From assembly GCA_021775275.1 (NCBI GenBank), contig JAJFIE010000386.1, forward strand, positions 1 to 6,491: a DNA stretch of 6,491 bases, in the 5' to 3' direction. Under the pieces are notes generated by a model. It was given only the letters and a program-made list of their open reading frames with translations. It had not been told where the DNA came from and ran no database searches. Positions 1-5,101 of the stretch are shown piece by piece (position 1 is the stretch's first letter; every line of letters begins with the position of its first letter). Source of the stretch: Rhodospirillales bacterium. Lineage in GTDB: Bacteria > Pseudomonadota > Alphaproteobacteria > Rhodospirillales > Casp-alpha2. The position numbers were made by a program, and so were the translations under genes.

Positions 1-407
1 ATATTCACCACGCCATCGGGCAGATCAGCGCCGACAGCGATTTTGTCCATGTAGATACCCGGCATTTTCGGAAATCCGCCCTTTTCCGAAAGCGCGATCA
101 CCGATACGGCGTTGTAACCACCACGGGCGATGATGGAGGAGCCTTCCAGTGGCACCAGCGCCACGTCCACATGTGGTCCGGCGCCGGTGCCGATTTTCTG
201 TCCGGCATAGAGCTGCTTGACCTCGCCTTCCTGGCCTTCACCAATGGAAATACGCCCGTCAATGGGCAAACTGTCGAGAGCATGCTGCATGGCCTGAACG
301 GCCGCCCTGTCGGCAGTTTCCTCATCACCCTGGCCCATGTGACGATAGGCCGCCAGGGCGGCTGCCTCCGTCACGCGTACTGCTTCCAGTGCAAGATTTC
401 GGTCCAT
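1..407 (-). CDS. glpX: GlpX-family (class II fructose-1,6-bisphosphatase-like) protein, 3' end beyond window
   Basis: The first 135 codons are present, starting at ATG 407-405 and running off the left edge. The N-terminus (MDRNLALEAVRVTEAAALAA) aligns without gaps, from memory, to class II fructose-1,6-bisphosphatases, which hydrolyse fructose-1,6-bisphosphate to fructose-6-phosphate in the cytoplasm for gluconeogenesis. Recognisable blocks are TAD at 31-33, IGEG at 55-58, KIGTG at 71-75, PLEGS at 86-90 and YMDKIAVG at 119-126. The family metal ligands corresponding to E. coli D33, E57 and E88 are kept. However, the position of E. coli D85 (DPxEGT motif) is Val85 (GTG, 153-155), Thr90 is Ser, and Asp61 is Gly. 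Catalysis may therefore be altered or lost, and the symbol denotes family membership rather than proven activity. The gene starts 44 bp after the hom stop on the same strand; hom-glpX is a familiar alphaproteobacterial order. The ribosome binding site is weak (AGAGA about 5-7 nt before ATG). Family assignment is firm; enzymatic function is doubtful. Confidence 0.9.
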   Translation of the reverse strand, partial: MDRNLALEAVRVTEAAALAAYRHMGQGDEETADRAAVQAMQHALDSLPIDGRISIGEGQEGEVKQLYAGQKIGTGAGPHVDVALVPLEGSSIIARGGYNAVSVIALSEKGGFPKMPGIYMDKIAVGADLPDGVVN

Positions 408-451
408 GCTGTCTCTATCAGTCAAATTCAGTCAGAAAGGATGACAGTAAT

Positions 452-1750
452 TCAACCGGGCAGCAATTCAATACGGATAACGCAGGGCTCGCCAACCACC
501 ACATCAAGCGCGGCAATTTCCGTAAATGCGGTGTTCATGTTGGCTTCCAGGGTCTCGTGCATGGTCATGACCAGCGGCACGGGCTCACCCGGCGCGCGCC
601 CCCTTTGCAGGACAGATTCCATGGAAACCTCATGATCACGCAGGATGGTGGCGATGTCGGCGAAGACTCCCGGTCGGTCCACCACCATCAGGCGGACGTA
701 ATACGCGCCGTGATGCTGGACCATGGGAACCGTCGGAATGGCGCTGAGCGACGATGTGGGGACACCAAAAACCGGGGTTGCGTTGCCGCGCGCGATGTCA
801 ATGATATCGGCGACCACGGCAGATGCCGTGGGGCCAGCGCCTGCACCGGGGCCTACGTGAACAATGGTGTCGGCGAAATTGCATTCCACTTCAACCGCGT
901 TGAATGCATATTCCACATTGGCAATGGCAGCCACTTTGGGCACCAGACAAGGGTGTACCCGTTGTTCGATGCCTGCACCCGTCCGTGCCGCAATCCCCAG
1001 CAGTTTGATCCGGTAACCCAGTTCATCGGCGAATTGCACATCCATGAGAGAGATATGGCGGATGCCCTCCGTATGGACTGCTTCGAAGTTCAACTCTGCG
1101 CCAAAGGCCACGCTCGCCAGGATTGCCAGCTTGTGGGCAGCGTCAACGCCATCAATGTCGAAGCTGGGGTCGGTTTCGGCGTACCCCAGGTCCTGGGCAT
1201 CCTTCAAGACAGTCCCAAACTCCAGATTTTCTTCACGCATGCGGGTCATGATGTAATTGGAGGTGCCATTCAGGATGCCCGAAATCCGATTAACGTCATT
1301 AGCCGCCAGCCCTTCACGAAGGGATTTGATAATCGGAATACCGCCCGCGACCGCCGCCTCATACTGCACGGATACGCCCGATTTTTCGGCCATGCGGGCC
1401 AGCTCGATACCGTGGTGGGCCAATAACGCCTTGTTGGCAGTGACCACATGGCGGGCTTTGCCCAGCGCGGTCTCACAAATGGCTTTGGCAATACCTTCGG
1501 AACCACCAATGAGTTCCACCACGACATCTGCGTCCGCATCGCGGGCCATGGTTTCGGCATCGCTGAACCATTGAATGTCTTTCAGGTCGACACCACGATC
1601 TTTGCTCTGATCGCGTGCAGAAACGGCTGTAATCGTGATGGCGCGACCGGCGCGCGCATTCAGCGTCTCTGCCTGATCCTGGATAATTTTTACGGTTCCC
1701 GCGCCGACGGTCCCTAAACCGGCAATGGCAATTTTCAGTGGCTCACTCAT
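452..1750 (-). CDS. hom: Homoserine dehydrogenase with C-terminal ACT domain
   Basis: This 432-residue protein is typical of monofunctional homoserine dehydrogenases. These reduce aspartate-4-semialdehyde to homoserine with NAD(P)H, at the branch leading to threonine and methionine. The N-terminal Rossmann fold carries GLGTVGAG at residues 11-18. TANKALL at 104-110 contains the conserved Lys107. The substrate/dimerisation domain includes AGGIPIIKSLREGL at 135-148, GILNGTSNYI at 158-167, and the signature stretch GYAETDPSFDIDGVDAAHKL at 189-208 with the acidic residues and Lys207 expected in the active site. Residues about 350-425 form an ACT domain (YYVRLMVVDRPGVFADIATI at 350-369), which in this family usually mediates feedback control by threonine. 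There is no fused aspartokinase. The start ATG is preceded by GGATGAG a few bases upstream; a further upstream ATG is out of frame and stops at once. It is probably co-transcribed with the downstream glpX-like gene. Confidence 0.97.
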   Translation of the reverse strand: MSEPLKIAIAGLGTVGAGTVKIIQDQAETLNARAGRAITITAVSARDQSKDRGVDLKDIQWFSDAETMARDADADVVVELIGGSEGIAKAICETALGKARHVVTANKALLAHHGIELARMAEKSGVSVQYEAAVAGGIPIIKSLREGLAANDVNRISGILNGTSNYIMTRMREENLEFGTVLKDAQDLGYAETDPSFDIDGVDAAHKLAILASVAFGAELNFEAVHTEGIRHISLMDVQFADELGYRIKLLGIAARTGAGIEQRVHPCLVPKVAAIANVEYAFNAVEVECNFADTIVHVGPGAGAGPTASAVVADIIDIARGNATPVFGVPTSSLSAIPTVPMVQHHGAYYVRLMVVDRPGVFADIATILRDHEVSMESVLQRGRAPGEPVPLVMTMHETLEANMNTAFTEIAALDVVVGEPCVIRIELLPG

Positions 1751-1828
1751 TATCTCATCCGTTTACAAACACGCGATCCCACGCCGCCTGTAAGCAGCAT
1801 GGGCAGCATGTCAGGGTTGTTCTATTCA
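1751..1828. other. Short intergenic gap, lipoprotein gene to hom
   Basis: These 78 bp between two minus-strand genes show no convincing rho-independent terminator and no good sigma-70 promoter for hom. The only pattern is a short direct repeat, GCAGCATG-type units at 1794-1800 and 1803-1810, too small to interpret. The gap is compatible with read-through from the lipoprotein gene into hom. Confidence 0.5.
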
Positions 1829-3058
1829 CTAGCTGTCGATGTAAATCTCGGCGCGACGGTTGCCCGCTTCACCAGACGGCATGACCTCGTAGAATTTGGG
1901 TTGGGTGTCGGATACGGCCCCGACGAGGATTTGCCTTTTCGACGCGCCAAGGCGCACCAGTTGTTTGGCAATGCTGTCGGCGCGGGCCACGGATACGGTG
2001 TAGTTCACCATTTTGTGGCGGACCGGGTCCATGCTGCGGGTGCGAGAGCTGGCGTGCCCAATGACACGAATGGTGCCGCCGCTCTGCTGTTGCAGGGCCG
2101 CCACTTTCTGCAAGACCTGCAAATCATTTACATCAAGCCGGGATGAGCCGGAATTGAAATGGATGGTTGCGATCTTCGTGGAGCCGGACGTCAGCAATGG
2201 CTGGCCAGCCTGCATGCCGACCTGCTGGAAGCCGGTCTGACTGACCAGGGTGGTGGCGCTGACGTTTGAGGTATAGGTCGTGGTCATGTCGATACCGGAT
2301 GATGAGATTACCACCGTATCCGGGTTACCCGTGCTGGTTGTCTGGGGCGTGGTATTCACTGTTACCGGCGCCATGATCGGCACTGAACCGGCGGTCTCCA
2401 GGCCGGCCATCAGGCGTGCGCGGTATTGCTCATAGGTCTCCCCCGACGGCAGGCGACCGGGCTCGACCACCAAAGGCGCAGACGCGACAACGGCGACCGG
2501 TGGTTGGACCAGTGTCGGTGTTACGGACGGGGTCGCCGCCACCATTACGGTTTCAGATGTCACGGGAACGGCCGGTTGCGCCGGAGGCGCCGGTTGCAGG
2601 CTGCCGTCAGCGATGGCGGCAGGTGGTGGCGGTGGCGCGAGGACGCCGTCTTCCGTCTGCCGCGCGGGAGCTTCAGCATATTGTGGTTTATTGGGATCCG
2701 CGATCAGGCCTTCGGACACACTATCCCCGGAGAGAACCGAGGGGCGCTCGGGAACTGACGCCAGGTCCGGAAAAGCATCATCCTCGCCAGGAACTGACGA
2801 ATCGCCCTGGGTTGAATTCGCATCTGTACTCTGCGAATCATCGCCATCGCTCGAAAACAGATCGACTGTGTCGTTATACCATTCGACCGGATTGACGGCG
2901 TCAGGGACCGATGAACAACCGGCGAGAAACCCCACGACAAGCAGCGATGTCCCCGTTGTCTTGATCACTTCCCTTGTCGTTCTGACGACCCTCCAGCGCA
3001 AAAGTCCGCTGTTTTTTGACTGGTCCACCTTCATTTCTCCGGTCCCCTTTTTGGTCAT
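1829..3058 (-). CDS. OmpA-family lipoprotein, probable peptidoglycan-associated envelope protein
   Basis: This is a 409-residue protein. A basic N-terminal stretch and hydrophobic segment (about 36-47) end in a lipobox LAGC with Cys48, so it should be lipidated after signal peptidase II cleavage and placed in the periplasm or outer membrane. Residues about 60-120 are acidic and Ser/Asp-rich; 140-200 are a Pro/Ala/Val-rich linker including a run of five prolines, plausibly a flexible spanner of the periplasm. Residues about 296-408 are an OmpA C-terminal domain: IHFNSGSSRLD at 299-309, VIGHASSRTR at 332-341, NYTVSVARADSIAKQL at 352-367 and GNRRAEIYID at 399-408. The usual GHTD aspartate is missing (GHAS), while the Arg of the RA motif (359) remains. 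ATG 3058 has AGGGG four bases upstream. ATG 3034 (Met9), with AAGGGG nine bases upstream, is an equally good start and gives a shorter signal peptide. No specific partner can be named. It lies 78 bp upstream of hom and divergent from phaC. Confidence 0.88.
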   Translation of the reverse strand: MTKKGTGEMKVDQSKNSGLLRWRVVRTTREVIKTTGTSLLVVGFLAGCSSVPDAVNPVEWYNDTVDLFSSDGDDSQSTDANSTQGDSSVPGEDDAFPDLASVPERPSVLSGDSVSEGLIADPNKPQYAEAPARQTEDGVLAPPPPPAAIADGSLQPAPPAQPAVPVTSETVMVAATPSVTPTLVQPPVAVVASAPLVVEPGRLPSGETYEQYRARLMAGLETAGSVPIMAPVTVNTTPQTTSTGNPDTVVISSSGIDMTTTYTSNVSATTLVSQTGFQQVGMQAGQPLLTSGSTKIATIHFNSGSSRLDVNDLQVLQKVAALQQQSGGTIRVIGHASSRTRSMDPVRHKMVNYTVSVARADSIAKQLVRLGASKRQILVGAVSDTQPKFYEVMPSGEAGNRRAEIYIDS

Positions 3059-3152
3059 CCGACCCCTAGTCTTGCATGAAATTGTTCAACAAAATACGCC
3101 AAGTTCTCATCTATCGCTCAAAAAAGTTAACGAACGTCGTACTTTGTTCATT

Positions 3153-3172
3153 CATGCAGCGTATTGTGCATG
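3153..3172. repeat. CATGCA / TGCATG inverted repeat
   Basis: CATGCA at 3153-3158 and its reverse complement TGCATG at 3167-3172 are separated by 8 bp. The right arm ends one base before the 22-bp palindrome begins. A third copy of TGCATG lies at 3073-3078. TGC/GCA-containing dyads are known as targets of the PHA-responsive repressor PhaR in alphaproteobacteria, so a PhaR-type site is one possibility, but this is inference from motif style only. Confidence 0.4.
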
Positions 3173-3191
3173 TGCGAAATATACGTATATT
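3164..3191 (+). promoter_or_regulatory. Candidate sigma-70 promoter toward phaC
   Basis: A -35-like TTGTGC at 3164-3169 and a -10-like TATATT at 3186-3191 are spaced by 16 bp. The -10 matches TATAAT at five of six bases, and the -35 matches TTGACA at three of six. The -10 lies inside the perfect palindrome, which would allow repression by occlusion. This placement predicts a phaC leader of roughly 90 nt. It is a visual match only. Confidence 0.3.
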
Positions 3192-3195
3192 TCGC
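3174..3195. promoter_or_regulatory. Perfect 22-bp palindrome, candidate operator
   Basis: The half-site GCGAAATATAC at 3174-3184 is followed immediately by its exact reverse complement GTATATTTCGC at 3185-3195, with no spacer or mismatch. The central core is TACGTA. The dyad is AT-rich in the middle with GC ends, the form expected for a dimeric transcription factor site. It is not followed by a T-run, so a terminator role is unlikely. It overlaps a candidate -10 (TATATT, 3186-3191) for phaC and lies just downstream of a TATAAT element on the other strand, so a bound protein could control either gene. The binding factor is unknown. Confidence 0.6.
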
Positions 3196-3207
3196 TCGTT
3201 CCGTCTT

Positions 3208-3213
3208 ATTATA
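3208..3213 (-). promoter_or_regulatory. Candidate -10 element toward lipoprotein gene
   Basis: The minus strand reads TATAAT exactly at 3213-3208. No good TTGACA-like -35 is present at 16-18 bp upstream (the minus strand reads AGTCAA/GTCAAT there), so the call rests on the -10 alone. If used, the 22-bp palindrome would lie within the first few tens of bases of the transcript. Confidence 0.25.
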
Positions 3214-3274
3214 GGCGGGTCGATAATTTATTGACTGCCCCCGGATAGCATAAAGTTTCTGTTGGCAAAACCTC

Positions 3275-3280
3275 AAAGGA
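3275..3280 (+). promoter_or_regulatory. Ribosome binding site of phaC
   Basis: AAAGGA lies 7 nt upstream of ATG 3288. This spacing supports that ATG over the GTG immediately before it, which would be only 4 nt away. Confidence 0.65.
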
Positions 3281-3287
3281 ATCGGTG

Positions 3288-5084
3288 ATGAACGACGAGT
3301 CGGTCAATCAGACGTCCTACACTGATCCCGCAGTATTTGCGGATATCGCCCAGCGGTCCCAGCGACTGGTCAGTGATTTCATGACCCGCCATGCCGCCGA
3401 GATGCACGAAAAGGCTGTTGATCCAGCGAATATCGGCGGCGCATTTCTTGAAATGACTGCACGTTTGATGGCGGATCCGGCGAAACTGATGCAGGCGCAG
3501 ATGTCGCTCTGGCAGGATTATCTCAGCCTGTGGCAGACCACGGCAAGTCGCATGATGGGGCAGGATACGGATCCCGTGATCGAGCCGGAAAAAGGCGACC
3601 GCCGTTTTCGCGATCCTGCATGGAACGAAAATCAGGTTTTCGACTATATGAAGCAGTCCTACCTGCTCACATCACGCTGGCTGGAAGACGTGGTGGGCGA
3701 GGTTGAGGGTCTGGACGACAAGACATCGCGCAAGGTGGAATTCTATACCCGCCAACTGACCGAAGCATTATCACCGACGAACTTTGCCCTCACCAATCCC
3801 GAAGTGCTGCGCGCCACGGCCGACAGCAACGGTGAAAATCTGGTCAAGGGCTTACAGAACCTGCTCGAGGATTTCGAACGTGGCGATGGCAAGCTTCGCA
3901 TCTCCATGACCGACGAAGACGCCTTTGAAGTGGGCGCCAACATCGCCGTGACGCCGGGCAAGGTGGTTTACCGTAACGCATTGATGGAACTGATCCAGTA
4001 CGAGCCGACAACCGACAAGGTGAAGTCGACGCCACTGATGATCATTCCGCCCTGGATCAACAAGTTCTACATCCTCGATTTACGCCCGGAAAATTCGTTC
4101 ATCAAATGGGCGGTTGATCAGGGACACACGGTATTTGTGATTTCGTGGGTCAACCCGGACGCAGAACTGGCCGCCAAAGGGTTCGACGATTACATGCTCG
4201 AAGGTCCGCTCGAGGCGCTTCAAGCCATAGAAACGGCTACCGGAGAGCGCGAGGTCAACGTCATCGGTTATTGCATTGGCGGCACGTTGCTGGCGTCTGC
4301 GATGGCCTATGTGGAAGCCTGTGATGATGACAATCACCGGGGGCGTATCGCCTCGGCGACCTATTTCACCACCATGCTGGACTTCAGTGAAGCCGGTGAC
4401 CTGGGCGTGTTCATTGACGAAGAACAATTGGCCGATCTGGAGCGCAAAATGGATCAGCGCGGCTACCTTGAAGGCGCTGAGATGTCGGGTACCTTCAACG
4501 TCATGCGCAGCAGCGATCTGATCTGGTCTTTCGTGATCAACAACTACCTGTTGGGCAAAGAGCCCTTCCCCTTTGATCTGTTATACTGGAATGGCGATAA
4601 CACCCGGATGCCCGCCGCCATGCACAGCTTCTATTTGCGCAAGATGTATCTGGAGAACAAACTGGTCGAGCCGGGCGGTATCGAATTGGCCGGTGTTCCT
4701 ATTGATTTGGGCACGATCAAGGTTCCCAACTATATGGTCTCGACCCGCGACGACCACATAGCGCCCTGGAAATCCACTTACGCGGCGACAAGTATTTTCA
4801 AAGGTCCGATGCGGTTCGTTCTGGCAGCATCGGGGCATATCGCCGGTGTGGTCAACCCGCCAGTCAAACAGAAATACTGCTACTGGACCAATACCAAAAA
4901 GATCAAAGACCCGGATAAATGGTTTGATGGCGCCACATCCCACGATGGTTCCTGGTGGCCCGACTGGGAAAAGTGGGTGGGTAAATACAGCGGTAAATCC
5001 GTAAAAGCGCGGATTCCCGGCGACAGCGGTCTGAAAGCCCTGGAACCGGCGCCGGGTTCCTACGTCAAAAAGGAATTTCTCTAG
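3288..5084 (+). CDS. phaC: Class I polyhydroxyalkanoate synthase
   Basis: This 598-residue enzyme polymerises (R)-3-hydroxyacyl-CoA, typically 3-hydroxybutyryl-CoA, into polyhydroxyalkanoate at the granule surface. Its length is normal for class I synthases. The N-terminal domain (about 1-240) includes the region leading to NLVKGLQNLLEDFERGDGKL at 184-203. The alpha/beta-hydrolase catalytic domain follows: PPWINKFYILDL at 254-265, the lipase-like box GYCIGG with nucleophile Cys329 (codon 4272-4274), FDLLYWN at 429-435, the Asp of STRDDHIAPW (Asp489) and His517 in SGHIAG. The 28-residue Asp-His spacing equals that of Cupriavidus necator PhaC (D480, H508). ATG 3288 is preferred over the adjacent in-frame GTG 3285 because AAAGGA (3275-3280) sits 7 nt before it. 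No phaA, phaB, phasin or phaR gene lies beside it in the window. It converges with the MocR-type gene 17 bp downstream. Confidence 0.97.
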   Translation: MNDESVNQTSYTDPAVFADIAQRSQRLVSDFMTRHAAEMHEKAVDPANIGGAFLEMTARLMADPAKLMQAQMSLWQDYLSLWQTTASRMMGQDTDPVIEPEKGDRRFRDPAWNENQVFDYMKQSYLLTSRWLEDVVGEVEGLDDKTSRKVEFYTRQLTEALSPTNFALTNPEVLRATADSNGENLVKGLQNLLEDFERGDGKLRISMTDEDAFEVGANIAVTPGKVVYRNALMELIQYEPTTDKVKSTPLMIIPPWINKFYILDLRPENSFIKWAVDQGHTVFVISWVNPDAELAAKGFDDYMLEGPLEALQAIETATGEREVNVIGYCIGGTLLASAMAYVEACDDDNHRGRIASATYFTTMLDFSEAGDLGVFIDEEQLADLERKMDQRGYLEGAEMSGTFNVMRSSDLIWSFVINNYLLGKEPFPFDLLYWNGDNTRMPAAMHSFYLRKMYLENKLVEPGGIELAGVPIDLGTIKVPNYMVSTRDDHIAPWKSTYAATSIFKGPMRFVLAASGHIAGVVNPPVKQKYCYWTNTKKIKDPDKWFDGATSHDGSWWPDWEKWVGKYSGKSVKARIPGDSGLKALEPAPGSYVKKEFL

Positions 5085-5101
5085 CGTTATCAGTGTTCTG
5101 G
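5085..5101. other. Convergent gap between phaC and the MocR-type gene
   Basis: Only 17 bp separate the two stop codons. No strong hairpin with a T-run is visible here or in the adjoining coding ends, so the transcripts probably overlap antisense or end by another mechanism. Confidence 0.5.

Larger units (their letters stand above)
3059..3287. promoter_or_regulatory. Divergent regulatory region between lipoprotein gene and phaC
   Basis: This non-coding stretch of 229 bp is clearly more AT-rich than its flanks and must hold the promoters of both divergent genes. It contains a perfect 22-bp palindrome (3174-3195), a spaced CATGCA/TGCATG inverted repeat (3153-3172), a further TGCATG at 3073-3078 and a small TTGTTCAACAA inverted repeat (3082-3092). 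Candidate promoter elements are listed separately. An open frame of 211 codons crosses the region on the plus strand, but it begins inside the antisense of the lipoprotein gene and has no coding character. Confidence 0.75.

Noticed and set aside
389..1426. Long plus-strand open frame of 345 codons opposite hom
   Set aside because: It is antisense to a clear homoserine dehydrogenase, is rich in His/Arg/Gly/Asp without domain character, and is explained by the codon bias of hom leaving the opposite frame open.
1794..1810. Tandem GCAGCATG-type units between the lipoprotein gene and hom
   Set aside because: There are only two copies of 7-8 bp, without dyad symmetry or a promoter context; chance is a sufficient explanation.
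3231..3236. TTGACT as a -35 for phaC
   Set aside because: The hexamer is good, but no -10-like sequence lies 16-18 bp downstream; the nearest (CATAAA, TAAAGT) are only 12-14 bp away.
2613..3248. Plus-strand open frame of 211 codons crossing the lipoprotein start into the intergenic region
   Set aside because: It is mostly antisense to the lipoprotein gene, has no ribosome binding site, and the intergenic part encodes no coherent segment. It stops just before the phaC leader.
3285..3287. GTG as the start of phaC
   Set aside because: It is directly followed by ATG 3288, which is better spaced from AAAGGA. The difference is one residue.
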